Positions 1 to 8,642 of a DNA stretch of 64,000 nucleotides are shown piece after piece. This DNA comes from Beijerinckia indica subsp. indica ATCC 9039 (lineage in GTDB: Bacteria > Pseudomonadota > Alphaproteobacteria > Rhizobiales > Beijerinckiaceae): NCBI RefSeq assembly GCF_000019845.1, contig NC_010581.1, positions 1,121,501 to 1,185,500 of the forward strand, written 5' to 3'. The notes under the pieces were generated by a model that was not told where the DNA came from, ran no database searches, and was given only the letters and a program-made list of their open reading frames with translations. The first letter of the stretch is position 1; the number at the start of each line of letters is the position of its first letter. Made by a program: the position numbers and the translations under genes.

Positions 1-207
1 ATCGTCGATACATTCCTCGTCGTCGTGTTTGGTGGCGCGCAGAGCCTCCTTGGCGTCATCGCTTCGGCTTTTACAATTTCCCAAGCGCAGTCGACGCTGG
101 AGTTTTTCTTATCTGGCTCGATGGCGAAAGTGCTCACTCTGCTCGGCGTGGTGGTCATCCTGATGATTCGTCCACAAGGTCTGTTCACCATCAAGGTCCG
201 GCGTTGA
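1..207 (+). CDS. urtB: ABC transporter permease, C-terminal part (UrtB-like)
   Basis: The reading frame is open from base 1 and ends in TGA at 205-207, so only the last 68 residues are present. The text contains a hydrophobic segment and ends in a motif of the type MIRPQGLF, which closes many branched-chain amino acid/urea permeases (LivH/UrtB). Eleven bases later urtC begins, followed by two ATPases in the order permease-permease-ATPase-ATPase typical of urtBCDE. The protein would be an inner-membrane subunit forming half of the channel. Because formamidase follows the transporter, the substrate may be formamide or other short amides as well as urea; this is inference. The start and the binding-protein gene lie outside the window. 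Confidence 0.8.
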   Translation: MVDTFLVVVFGGAQSLLGVIASAFTISQAQSTLEFFLSGSMAKVLTLLGVVVILMIRPQGLFTIKVRR

Positions 208-217
208 GGAGGGGTAA

Positions 218-1348
218 ATGACACCATTCGACCGTAGTTTCTTCCTTGCCCGCAAGGATATCGTTGGCATTGTGATTTTGAGTGCGCTGCTCATCGTCAT
301 TCTGCCTCTCGCACTCGACAGCTTTCGCCTGCAAATGGTTGGCAAATATCTGACCTATGCATTCGTGGCGCTTGGCCTGGTCCTATGCTGGGGATATGCT
401 GGCATCCTTTCGCTTGGCCAAGGCATATTCTTCGGCCTTGGCGGCTATTGCATGGCCATGTATCTCAAGCTCGAAGCTTCGAGCGTGGAGAACACCAAGA
501 TCCAGTCGACACCGGGCATTCCGGACTTCATGGATTGGAACCAGCTCACCGAATTGCCCTATTTCTGGCGGCCTTTCCACAGCTTCGGCTTCACGACTCT
601 CGCCATTGTCGCAGTGCCTGCCATCTTCGCGGGAATCATCGGCTTTGCCATGTTCAAGCGGCGCGTGGGTGGTGTCTATTTCTCGATCATCACGCAGGCC
701 ATCGCCTCGATCCTGACCATCCTCATCATTGGTCAGCAGGGATATACAGGCGGCATCAACGGAATCACGGATCTGCGGACGCTGCACGGTTGGGATATCC
801 GCACCGATGCGGCGAAGAGTATCCTCTATTTCGTCTGTGTCGGTCTGCTGCTCGCCTCCATTCTGCTGGCCTATTACGTCAAATCCTCCAAACTCGGCCG
901 CATACTCGTCGCCATGCGCGATAAAGAGGATCGTGTCCGTTTCTCCGGCTATGACGTCGCCAATTTCAAAGTCTTCATCTTCTGCCTTTCCGCTATTCTG
1001 TCGGCGATCGGTGGTGCGATGTTTACACTCCAGGTCGGCTTCATGTCGCCGTCCTTCGTCGGAACAGTGCCCTCGATCGAAATGGTCATCTATTGCGCCG
1101 TCGGCGGTCGCCTTTCCCTGCTGGGAGCGGTCTATGGCACGCTGCTCGTCAGCTGGGCAAAGACATCCCTCTCCGAGAGCTTTCCTGAACTCTGGCTGTT
1201 CGGTCTCGGCGGCTTGTTCATCGCCGTGGTGCTTGTCTTCCCGAATGGCCTTGCCGGCCTCTACCAGACGTATGTGGCCCCGCATCTGGGCAAGGTCTTC
1301 GGCCTGAAGCCGAAGACGCCCAGCGGCGCCCCGGCCGTTGCCGAGTGA
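218..1348 (+). CDS. urtC: Urea/short-chain amide ABC transporter permease UrtC
   Basis: This 376-residue inner-membrane permease has about nine to ten hydrophobic segments and the Gly-rich loop GYAGILSLGQG near residue 65, a LivM/UrtC family signature. The C-terminal FPNGLAGLY segment also fits. It would pair with UrtB to form the translocation channel energised by UrtD and UrtE. The start at 218 is preceded by GAGGAGGGG. Length agrees with UrtC (about 350-380 residues). The transporter is followed directly by formamidase, as in the fmd cluster of Methylophilus methylotrophus, so a role in formamide or amide uptake is as likely as urea uptake; sequence alone cannot separate the two. Confidence 0.85.
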   Translation: MTPFDRSFFLARKDIVGIVILSALLIVILPLALDSFRLQMVGKYLTYAFVALGLVLCWGYAGILSLGQGIFFGLGGYCMAMYLKLEASSVENTKIQSTPGIPDFMDWNQLTELPYFWRPFHSFGFTTLAIVAVPAIFAGIIGFAMFKRRVGGVYFSIITQAIASILTILIIGQQGYTGGINGITDLRTLHGWDIRTDAAKSILYFVCVGLLLASILLAYYVKSSKLGRILVAMRDKEDRVRFSGYDVANFKVFIFCLSAILSAIGGAMFTLQVGFMSPSFVGTVPSIEMVIYCAVGGRLSLLGAVYGTLLVSWAKTSLSESFPELWLFGLGGLFIAVVLVFPNGLAGLYQTYVAPHLGKVFGLKPKTPSGAPAVAE

Positions 1349-1358
1349 GGAGCACCCA

Positions 1359-2123
1359 ATGAACCCGCAACGGAACAATCAGATGAATAAGGACTTCGTG
1401 CTGGCGGTCGAGGGCCTGACCGTCTCCTTCGACGGCTTCAAGGCCGTCGATGATCTCTCCTTCTATGTCGATGAGAACGAAATCCGCGTGATTATCGGCC
1501 CGAATGGCGCCGGCAAGACAACGGTACTCGATCTTATATGCGGACGTACCAAGGCGACCGACGGTTCGATCAAGTTCAAGGACCGTGAACTGACGACCAT
1601 GAAGGAGCATGAAATCGTGCGTGCCGGGGTCGGGCGCAAATTTCAAAATCCATCCATCTATGAGGATCTCACCGTCTTCGAGAATCTCGAAATCTCCTAT
1701 CCCAAAGGGCGTTCAGTGCTGGGCGCACTCACCTTTCGCCGCGACGCGGCCGTGAAGGAGCGGGTGAGAGAGATCGCTGAAACCATCTTTCTCGCCGGCC
1801 AGCTCGATCAACGCGCGGAATATCTCAGCCATGGCCAGAAGCAATGGCTGGAAATCGGCATGTTGCTGATCCAGGACCCTGAACTTTTGATGCTCGACGA
1901 GCCGGTCGCCGGCATGAGTGTTTCCGAGCGCAAGAAGACCGCTGAATTGTTGAATACCATTATCAAGAACCGCTCGGTGATCGTGATCGAGCATGACATG
2001 AAATTCGTTGAGGATATCGCCCACAAAGTCACCGTGTTGCATCAGGGCAAGGTTCTCTCCGAAGGCACGATGGCCAAGGTCCAGGCGGATCCCAAGGTCA
2101 TCGAAGTCTATCTCGGTCATTGA
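1359..2123 (+). CDS. urtD: Urea/amide ABC transporter ATP-binding subunit UrtD
   Basis: An ABC ATPase of 254 residues. The Walker A motif GPNGAGKT occurs about 40 residues in, the signature region is degenerate (LSHGQKQWLE, as is usual in UrtD), and Walker B with its glutamate is LLMLDEP. The ATG at 1359 is chosen because GTGAGGAG lies 7-14 bases upstream; a TTG at 1338 would overlap urtC and lacks a ribosome site. Twelve bases separate it from urtE, so the genes are in one operon. UrtD would form the ATPase dimer with UrtE on the cytoplasmic face of UrtB/UrtC. Confidence 0.87.
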   Translation: MNPQRNNQMNKDFVLAVEGLTVSFDGFKAVDDLSFYVDENEIRVIIGPNGAGKTTVLDLICGRTKATDGSIKFKDRELTTMKEHEIVRAGVGRKFQNPSIYEDLTVFENLEISYPKGRSVLGALTFRRDAAVKERVREIAETIFLAGQLDQRAEYLSHGQKQWLEIGMLLIQDPELLMLDEPVAGMSVSERKKTAELLNTIIKNRSVIVIEHDMKFVEDIAHKVTVLHQGKVLSEGTMAKVQADPKVIEVYLGH

Positions 2124-2134
2124 GGGGAGGGGCA

Positions 2135-2824
2135 ATGCTCGACGTCTCCAAACTCGTTGTCGCTTACGGACAGAGCGAAGTGCTGCACGGTCTCGACTTG
2201 ACTGTCGCGCCCAATGAGATTGTCGCCATCATGGGCCGCAATGGCATGGGCAAGACCACGCTCATGAGGGCGCTCATGGGGATCATACCGACGCGAAGCG
2301 GCGCGGTCCGCGTTGGTCCCACCGACATCACGAAACTCAGGAGCTACGAACGCGTCGTGGAGGGGATCGCCTATGTCCCTCAGGGGCGCATGATCTTCTC
2401 CAATATGACTGTGCAGGAGAATATCGAAACCGGGCTCATCGCGCGTGGCGAAAGCAGGGTGCCGTCCGATCTCTATGATTTGTTTCCGGTGCTGCTTGAA
2501 ATGAAGGAGCGGCGCGGCGGCAATCTGTCTGGCGGGCAGCAGCAGCAGCTCGCCATAGCGCGGGCGCTCGCCACCAAGCCAAAAGTGCTGCTGCTTGATG
2601 AACCGACGGAGGGTATTCAGCCCTCCATCATTCGGGAAATGGGCCGCACTTTGAAGCGCATACGTGACGAGAAAGGCCTCTCCGTTGTCGTATCCGAGCA
2701 AGTGCTGTCCTTCGCTCTCGATATCGCCGACCGCGTGCTTGTCATCGAGAACGGTGAGATCGTCCATGAAAATCTGCGCGCCGAAGTCGACGAGGCCAAG
2801 GTCGCCAAATTTCTCTCAGTCTGA
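2135..2824 (+). CDS. urtE: Urea/amide ABC transporter ATP-binding subunit UrtE
   Basis: A 229-residue ABC ATPase of the LivF/UrtE type. It has Walker A GRNGMGKTT near residue 36, the signature LSGGQQQQLAIAR, and Walker B LLLDEPTEGIQPS, where the 'EGIQPS' continuation is characteristic of UrtE. The ATG at 2135 follows GGGGAGGGG. It is the second ATPase of the transporter, located 26 bases before fmdA. The pairing of UrtD with a degenerate signature and UrtE with a canonical one is normal for this family. Confidence 0.88.
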   Translation: MLDVSKLVVAYGQSEVLHGLDLTVAPNEIVAIMGRNGMGKTTLMRALMGIIPTRSGAVRVGPTDITKLRSYERVVEGIAYVPQGRMIFSNMTVQENIETGLIARGESRVPSDLYDLFPVLLEMKERRGGNLSGGQQQQLAIARALATKPKVLLLDEPTEGIQPSIIREMGRTLKRIRDEKGLSVVVSEQVLSFALDIADRVLVIENGEIVHENLRAEVDEAKVAKFLSV

Positions 2825-2850
2825 ACCACCCTACGGAAACGGAGCTTTTA

Positions 2851-4083
2851 ATGCCTGATACCCTTATCTCCGTCGACCTGTCACGGCCGGCGACAGAGAA
2901 TGAAAACCTCCACAATCGCTGGCACCCGGACATTCCGATTGCGGTGTGGGTCGAACCCGGCGCTGACTTCCTGGTCGAGACTGTCGATTGGACCGGCGGC
3001 GCCATCAAGAATGACGATTCCGCCGATGACATCCGCGATGTCGATCTGTCTACTGTGCACTATCTCTCCGGTCCGATCGGGGTGAAAGGAGCCGAGCCGG
3101 GCGACCTCTTGGTGGTCGACATTCTTGATGCCGGTCCCTTGAAGGGGCATGAATGGGGCTTCAACGGCTTCTTCGCCAAGAAGAACGGCGGTGGCTTCCT
3201 CACCGATCACTTCCCGCTGGCGCAGAAATCAGTGTGGAATTTCGATGGCATGTTCACCCGCTCACGCCATATCCCGGGCGTCAGCTTTGGCGGCCTCATT
3301 CATCCCGGCCTCATCGGCACCTTGCCGAGCAAGGCGATGCTCGAGACCTGGAACGCGCGTGAACTGGGGCTGATCGCGACCAACCCGACCCGCGTGCCGC
3401 CGCTCGCCAATCCGCCTTTCGCCAAGACTGCTCATCTCGGCAGACTCAAGGGCGAGGCGAAAGAGAAGGTCGCGGCAGAGGGCGCTCGTACCGTGCCGCC
3501 ACGCGAACATGGCGGTAATTGCGACATCAAGGATTTGTCGCGCGGCTCCAAGATCTATTTTCCGGTCTATGTGCCTGGCGCCGGCCTTTCGATGGGCGAC
3601 ATGCATTTCAGCCAGGGCGATGGCGAGATCACTTTCTGCGGCGCCATCGAAATGTTTGGCGCGTGGCTGCATATCAAGGTCGAACTTATCAAGGAGGGCA
3701 TGTCGAAATACGGCATCAAGAATCCGATCTTCAAGCCGTCGCCGATCACGCCGAATTACAAGGATTATCTCATCTTCGAGGGTATTTCGGTGGATGAGGA
3801 AGGCAAGCAATATTACCTGGACGCTAATGTCGCCTACCGTCAGGCCTGCCTCAACGCCATCGAATATCTCAAGAAATTCGGCTATTCAGGCGCGCAGGCT
3901 TATTCGATCCTCGGGACCGCGCCAGTGCAGGGCCATTTCTCCGGCGTCGTCGATATTCCGAACTCCTGCGCCACTTTGTGGATCCCGACCGAGATCTTCG
4001 ACTTCGACATCAATCCTTCAGCGGCCGGTCCGACGAAATATCTTGACGGCTCCATTGATATGCCGATCGCCCAGGATGTGTAA
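2851..4083 (+). CDS. fmdA: Formamidase (acetamidase/formamidase family)
   Basis: A 410-residue protein that reads throughout as FmdA: N-terminal NLHNRWHPDIP, then GDLLVVDI, GHEWGFNG, SFGGLIHPGLIG, the REHGGNCDIKD block and VDIPNSCATLW near the end. The enzyme hydrolyses formamide to formate and ammonia in the cytoplasm and may act more weakly on acetamide and other short amides. Length equals that of characterised formamidases (about 405-415). It follows the transporter by 26 bases and precedes fmdB, so uptake and hydrolysis are probably co-expressed. The formate could feed the fds formate dehydrogenase encoded about 8 kb downstream, and the ammonia could serve as nitrogen source; both are inference. 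Confidence 0.93.
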   Translation: MPDTLISVDLSRPATENENLHNRWHPDIPIAVWVEPGADFLVETVDWTGGAIKNDDSADDIRDVDLSTVHYLSGPIGVKGAEPGDLLVVDILDAGPLKGHEWGFNGFFAKKNGGGFLTDHFPLAQKSVWNFDGMFTRSRHIPGVSFGGLIHPGLIGTLPSKAMLETWNARELGLIATNPTRVPPLANPPFAKTAHLGRLKGEAKEKVAAEGARTVPPREHGGNCDIKDLSRGSKIYFPVYVPGAGLSMGDMHFSQGDGEITFCGAIEMFGAWLHIKVELIKEGMSKYGIKNPIFKPSPITPNYKDYLIFEGISVDEEGKQYYLDANVAYRQACLNAIEYLKKFGYSGAQAYSILGTAPVQGHFSGVVDIPNSCATLWIPTEIFDFDINPSAAGPTKYLDGSIDMPIAQDV

Positions 4084-4158
4084 TCCAAAGTGATGATTCA
4101 CGCATGAATGCGCGGGATGGCTGATGCCATCCCGTTTCCATGTTGATGAGGATATGCC

Positions 4159-4509
4159 ATGCCGGTCTATGAGTATTTGTGCGATACATGTGGCGATTTC
4201 ACCGCAATGCGGCCGATGAGCGAATATTCCGATCCGCAACCCTGTCCGGATTGTGGCGCCCTTGCGCCGCGCGTGCTTTTGACCGCGCCGCACTCTTCCA
4301 GCATGTCGCGCGCACGCTTTGAGGCCCATGCCGTCAACGAGCGCGCGAGCCATGCGCCGATGACGAGCGATGAATATAAGGCCAAACATGGCGCTGGCTG
4401 CGCGTGCTGCTCGGGTGGCCTGAAAAGCAAGAAGAAACGGCCAATGCTGACCACAACGAGTGGCGCCAAGAGCTTTCCGACCGCTCGGCCCTGGATGATC
4501 AGCCATTGA
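4159..4509 (+). CDS. fmdB: FmdB family zinc-ribbon protein
   Basis: A 116-residue protein with the FmdB zinc-ribbon at its start: MPVYEYLCDTCG, then PCPDCG, giving two Cys-X2-Cys knuckles that should bind one zinc ion. The C-terminal half has a further CACC cluster and basic residues. FmdB-type proteins accompany formamidase genes and have been called regulatory, but their molecular role is not established. The gene lies 75 bases after fmdA and is closed by a strong hairpin at 4545-4583. Its longer tail is variable in the family. Confidence 0.8.
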   Translation: MPVYEYLCDTCGDFTAMRPMSEYSDPQPCPDCGALAPRVLLTAPHSSSMSRARFEAHAVNERASHAPMTSDEYKAKHGAGCACCSGGLKSKKKRPMLTTTSGAKSFPTARPWMISH

Positions 4510-4544
4510 AGCGTATCGTTCGCATTCACCTTGGCTGAACAGGA

Positions 4545-4583
4545 GGCCCCTTTTTACGATGCATTCCATCGTAAAAAGGGGCC
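4545..4583 (+). terminator. Intrinsic terminator after fmdB
   Basis: A perfect 16 bp inverted repeat (4545-4560 with 4568-4583, seven-base loop) follows the fmdB stop by 36 bases and is followed by TTAATTTATT. It sits between fmdB and the convergent porin gene. The A/T block inside the stem could let it act in both directions. Confidence 0.8.
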
Positions 4584-4676
4584 TTAATTTATTGCGTAAA
4601 CGGGCTTTCCATAAAGCGTCGCCTATTTGCGTCGCTTGAAATTGCCCATGGAATGTCTTGCCGCAACGCGAATGAA

Positions 4677-4707
4677 AAACGCCTCCCAAATCTCTTGGGA
4701 GGCGTTT
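4677..4707 (-). terminator. Intrinsic terminator after the porin gene
   Basis: A 13 bp perfect stem (4677-4689 with 4695-4707, loop of five) is followed on the minus strand by a run of T. It lies 23 bases downstream of the porin stop codon and so ends the minus-strand transcript. Confidence 0.8.
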
Positions 4708-4729
4708 CAACTGGCTGATCCTGACGGGG

Positions 4730-5980
4730 TCAGAGCTGATATTGGACGCCGAATGTCACGCGTGTGCCACTATTCGTATAGCTCGAGGAATTCATCGAAC
4801 AATTGAGCGTCAAAACGAGGTCATGCGGTTTGATCACATAATTGACGCCGAAATCGATCTGAGAGTTCCAAGTGTTGAGAAGAGTCGCATCGAAATGCTG
4901 ATAACGGGCATAAGGCTGGAACTGGCCCCAACCGATCTTGGTGGGAATGAGATAGGCGGCACTGGCAAGATAGGCATTGCCTTGGGTCAGGCCGCCAATA
5001 TTCGCCGTAAGCCCAGCACTATTGTAATTGGCGGGGACATCGATGACACCACTCGTGTCATAACGATAATAAGCGCCTTCCAATGTGATCACGCCATAAT
5101 CGCCGAGTTTCTTCTCCATCAAGGCATCGACGTTCCACGCGCCGTAATTGCCACGATTGATCGCGTTGCCGACGCCATCTTGCTGGAACATGCCGGCGAT
5201 TCCGATAGAGAGAATATCGGCTTTTCCGTAATAGGTGCTCGCGGTGTAATAGGCGTCGACGGGCTCCGGATCCCAGAAATTATAGACAAGGCGGCCGGCA
5301 AAGAGGGGATTGCGGCCCTGGTTCGAGGGACCGTAATAAGCGAAGGTCGATGGATCGACGCCGGGATCAGGATATCCGCGATAGGTCCCAAGATTGTGTC
5401 CGGCAAAAATACCAGCCGAATAGACCAGTTTCTGGTCTAGCACCTTGCCCCAGACCGTGGCGCCGATATCACGTCCATTGAAACGCGAAGGATATTGCGA
5501 GACGAACGGATAATACCATTGGCTGAGATAGAAGGGTCCATCGAGATTGGAGCGATCGCTCGGCGGCAGCATCTGACCGATCCAGACATTGACCTCGGAT
5601 CTCGGCTCGTATTGCGCATAGGCGTCGAGAATCCCGATAGGCCCATTGCCATATCCACGTTCCGTATTGACAGTCGCCTTGAGGTATTGATTCCAGGCAA
5701 ACTGCGTATAGATACGGAAATCATCGAGGCTGAACTTGCCGATTGTTCCAGTACCATTGCCACCTACGGCATGGGGGGAAACGGATCCAACGCCTGCTCT
5801 GATGCCCGCGCCAAGCGTCATTGAATGGCCATCGCCGAGTTGGAAGGTCTCTCCGGCCTGAGCCCCCGTCAGTGACATGCCACTCACGCTGCTCAACAAA
5901 GTCAACGCCCAAGCCGTTTTGCGCAACATTGGGCGCTTCTTCTCGTTCTTCTTGCCGGTCCCGACTAAATCTCTGACCAT
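4730..5980 (-). CDS. Outer-membrane porin-like protein
   Basis: A 416-residue exported protein. The N-terminus has a basic stretch, a hydrophobic core (AWALTLLSSVSGM) and a probable signal-peptidase site after AQA near residue 42. The body is rich in Tyr, Gly and Asn with alternating patterns typical of transmembrane beta strands, and the last residues (VTFGVQYQL) form an aromatic/hydrophobic terminal strand as used by the BAM complex. I choose the start at 5980 because GAGGGG lies seven bases upstream; an internal Met at residue 19 lacks a ribosome site. It faces fmdB, and in Methylophilus a porin (FmdC) belongs to the amide-uptake cluster, so an amide/urea porin is a candidate function. Oxalate or formate passage is an alternative. 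Substrate unproven. Confidence 0.65.
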   Translation of the reverse strand: MVRDLVGTGKKNEKKRPMLRKTAWALTLLSSVSGMSLTGAQAGETFQLGDGHSMTLGAGIRAGVGSVSPHAVGGNGTGTIGKFSLDDFRIYTQFAWNQYLKATVNTERGYGNGPIGILDAYAQYEPRSEVNVWIGQMLPPSDRSNLDGPFYLSQWYYPFVSQYPSRFNGRDIGATVWGKVLDQKLVYSAGIFAGHNLGTYRGYPDPGVDPSTFAYYGPSNQGRNPLFAGRLVYNFWDPEPVDAYYTASTYYGKADILSIGIAGMFQQDGVGNAINRGNYGAWNVDALMEKKLGDYGVITLEGAYYRYDTSGVIDVPANYNSAGLTANIGGLTQGNAYLASAAYLIPTKIGWGQFQPYARYQHFDATLLNTWNSQIDFGVNYVIKPHDLVLTLNCSMNSSSYTNSGTRVTFGVQYQL

Positions 5981-6072
5981 TAACGGCCCCTCAATCTTTT
6001 CTTAAGAACTGGGCTCCGTTTCCTTGGAAACGAAACTGCTCAGCGAAGAATAGATCGGGACAAAAGCTTCAA

Positions 6073-6094
6073 GAATACGCAGAAACGCGTATTC
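6073..6094. promoter_or_regulatory. 8 bp inverted repeat upstream of the porin gene
   Basis: GAATACGC-N6-GCGTATTC lies about 95 bases upstream of the porin start, in the 333-base gap 5981-6313 between the porin gene and a LysR gene. The spacing suits an operator for a dimeric regulator. The rest of the gap shows no convincing gene; short open frames there lack a ribosome site and family signature. Confidence 0.4.
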
Positions 6095-6313
6095 TCCTAT
6101 CCTTGCCACAGGGCGGTTGCGAGATTTGGAACGATGGAAATGGTCTGCTGATGAAAATATAATAGTTGTCAGGATTGTTTTTATACATTCTGTCTATTTG
6201 GATGGCACCGTTGACCAAGTGCATGTTCGTGCAAGTCGCTTGGCCGTTAAAGGAATGGCTTGGCGCGGTGCAATGCTCGCGATTTCAACGCCGATTGGCA
6301 CCAACCTCCGGTT

Positions 6314-7177
6314 TCAAGGTTTGGACCCGTCGCGTCGGGAGACGTGAAGTCGGATCGCTTCGGTTAGTTCGCCGATGGAGGCATGATAGCGCGGATTGGC
6401 GGAGAGCATGACGAAATCAAGTTCATTGAGTTTCGGCAAGCCATGGGAGGAAGTGATTTCCACGAGGCCCGATGGGATCAAACTGCGGGAATGCGCGAAA
6501 ATTCCCATTCCCGCACGGGCCGCGGCAACGACACCGCTTAAACTGTCGCTCGTACAGGCGATGTGCCACGAAATTCCAGCGCTTTCAAGCGCGCTCAAGG
6601 CCATGAAGCGCGTCAGGCTCGGGGCCGGATACAAAATGAGAAGAAGTTGTCCGTTCGCGCTGATCGGAGCGGGGTTGGCTCCCACCCACACGACTTGGTC
6701 GCGCCAAAGGAGCTCGCCGCGCTCTTCACCCGCCCAACGCTTACACAGAACAAGATCGAGTTCGCCCGCGTCGAAACGCTGGATCAGCACATTGCTCAAG
6801 GCAATTGTAAAGCTCAAATCGATCTGTGGGTGCTTCTGGACAAAATCATTCAGGATCTGGGGCAGCCAGGAAAGAATGAGATCCTCGGTCACGCCTAAAC
6901 GCAGACGTCCGCGCAATTTGGTTCCGGCGAAATGTCTGAGCGCTCTATCCTGGGCGGCAAGGATACCCGTCGCGAAAGCGACAAGCGCTTCTCCTTCGAG
7001 CGTCAATGTCACGTGATGGGTATCGCGCACGAAAAGTTGATGGCCGAGTATCTCTTCGAGTTTGCGCACGTGATCGCTGACCGTGGATTGGCGGATACCC
7101 AAACGGCGGCCCGTCTCTGAAAAACTGTGGCCTTCTGCGATGTGCAGAAATGTTTGCAAGTGCAGCGGATCGAGCAT
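6314..7177 (-). CDS. LysR family transcriptional regulator, divergent from oxalate decarboxylase
   Basis: A 287-residue LysR-type regulator. Residues about 4-60 form the winged helix-turn-helix (SFSETGRRLGIRQSTVSDHVRKLE), followed by an effector-binding domain from about residue 90. It is transcribed away from the oxalate decarboxylase gene across a 124-base gap, the classical arrangement in which a LysR protein controls its divergent neighbour and itself. The predicted targets are therefore oxdC and the following MFS gene, and the effector may be oxalate. Both are inferred from position. Confidence 0.85.
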   Translation of the reverse strand: MLDPLHLQTFLHIAEGHSFSETGRRLGIRQSTVSDHVRKLEEILGHQLFVRDTHHVTLTLEGEALVAFATGILAAQDRALRHFAGTKLRGRLRLGVTEDLILSWLPQILNDFVQKHPQIDLSFTIALSNVLIQRFDAGELDLVLCKRWAGEERGELLWRDQVVWVGANPAPISANGQLLLILYPAPSLTRFMALSALESAGISWHIACTSDSLSGVVAAARAGMGIFAHSRSLIPSGLVEITSSHGLPKLNELDFVMLSANPRYHASIGELTEAIRLHVSRRDGSKP

Positions 7178-7301
7178 GGCATCTCCTTATCGGAAAACGC
7201 GATCGCAGTCATCGTTCTTTGCCTTGTTCCCAAACAAAGCCGCGGTCCTCATTCTACCGCAGCCTTCGATATAAAGGGCGTATGAAGGGAAGGAGCGCAT
7301 C

Positions 7302-8519
7302 ATGACTGATTATTCTCGGCGTAAAATTCTCGCGGCTGGCGCGGCCGGTGGTCTGCTTGCGGCAAGCACGGCTCGCAGTGCTCAGGAAGGGACAGCCTAT
7401 CCTTCCGCTAATCCCGCCGTGAGCTATCCAGGCCCGCACGATCCGCGCGAGGAAGCCCTCAATCCGAGCGCTTTGAATCCGCTTTCGACCGATCACGGCA
7501 ATCTTGGCACGTTGAAATTTTCTTTTTCCGAGGTGCACAATCGGCATACGGATGCGGGTTGGGCACGCGAAGTCACGGTGCGCAATTTTCCGGCCTCCAA
7601 GGCCATGGCCGGCGTCAACATGCGCCTCCCCAAGGGGGCTGTTCGCGAATTGCATTGGCATTTGCCAGCGGAATGGGCCTATGTGACCTATGGCACGGGG
7701 CGGATTACTGCAGTCGATGGCGACGCCAAACGGTTCGTCGCCGACGTGAAGGAAGGAGACCTCTGGTTCTTTCCCTCGGGCATTCCGCATTCGATCCAGG
7801 GCCTTGGCCCGGATGGCTGCGAATTCGTCCTCGTCTTCAACGATGGCAATTTCTCCGAGGATAGCACCTTTCTCATCAGCGACTGGATCGCGCATACACC
7901 CACCGATATTCTCGCCAAGAATTTCAATCTTCCAGAATCCGCCTTTGCAAATATTCCCCACAAGGATTTGTGGATCTTCAACGCGCCCATGCCGGGGAGT
8001 CTAGAAAGCGATTTGGCGCAAAGCAATCGTCCTGACGTGCCCAATTCCTATAAATTTGCCTTGATGGATCAGACGCCAATCAAGACGCGCAGCGGGACGG
8101 TGCGGATTGCCGATGTGAATAATTTCAAAGCTTCAACGAACATGTCCGCGGCCTTGGTTGAGGTCGAACCTGGCGGTATGCGTGAGCTTCACTGGCATCC
8201 AAATTCAGATGAATGGCAATATTATATCAGTGGTTCCGGCCGTATGACGGTTTTCGCCAATGAGGGGCGCGCCAACACATTCGATTTCAGCCCGAGCGAT
8301 GTCGGCTATGTTCCCCGTTCGACAGGTCACTATATTCTCAATACAGGCAAGGATACTTTGCGCTTTCTGGAGGTCTTCACGACCGGGCAATATTCCGATA
8401 TTTCCTTGACATCGTGGATGGCAAACACACCGCATGAATTGGTGGCGGCGCATCTCAATATGGATGTTTCCCAGCTACGGCAGCTCGCACAAAACAAGAC
8501 GCCTGTCGTGCCGGCCTGA
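7302..8519 (+). CDS. oxdC: Oxalate decarboxylase, bicupin, Tat-exported
   Basis: A 405-residue bicupin. Cupin 1 has RELHWHLPAEW (His118, His120, Glu124) with His163, and cupin 2 has RELHWHPNSDEW (His297, His299, Glu304) with His343: two complete manganese sites. Between them FSEDST (184-189) matches the active-site lid of Bacillus OxdC (Ser-Glu-Asn-Ser), and its glutamate, needed for decarboxylation rather than oxidation, is kept. The reaction is oxalate to formate plus CO2. The N-terminus carries a twin-arginine signal (SRRKIL, then a hydrophobic stretch, possible cleavage after ARS), so the enzyme probably acts in the periplasm. The divergent LysR gene and the downstream carrier support an oxalate-use unit. 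Confidence 0.92.
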   Translation: MTDYSRRKILAAGAAGGLLAASTARSAQEGTAYPSANPAVSYPGPHDPREEALNPSALNPLSTDHGNLGTLKFSFSEVHNRHTDAGWAREVTVRNFPASKAMAGVNMRLPKGAVRELHWHLPAEWAYVTYGTGRITAVDGDAKRFVADVKEGDLWFFPSGIPHSIQGLGPDGCEFVLVFNDGNFSEDSTFLISDWIAHTPTDILAKNFNLPESAFANIPHKDLWIFNAPMPGSLESDLAQSNRPDVPNSYKFALMDQTPIKTRSGTVRIADVNNFKASTNMSAALVEVEPGGMRELHWHPNSDEWQYYISGSGRMTVFANEGRANTFDFSPSDVGYVPRSTGHYILNTGKDTLRFLEVFTTGQYSDISLTSWMANTPHELVAAHLNMDVSQLRQLAQNKTPVVPA

Positions 8520-8642
8520 AAGCATATACAAAGAATATGGGCAGCATCGGTCCCGGAAGTGGTTGCTCCTTTCGGAATCGATGCGATAGCGCTGCGCGCC
8601 GGTATAAAGTTTGCTCAAGCAAACAAGGTCTTGGGAGGAATG

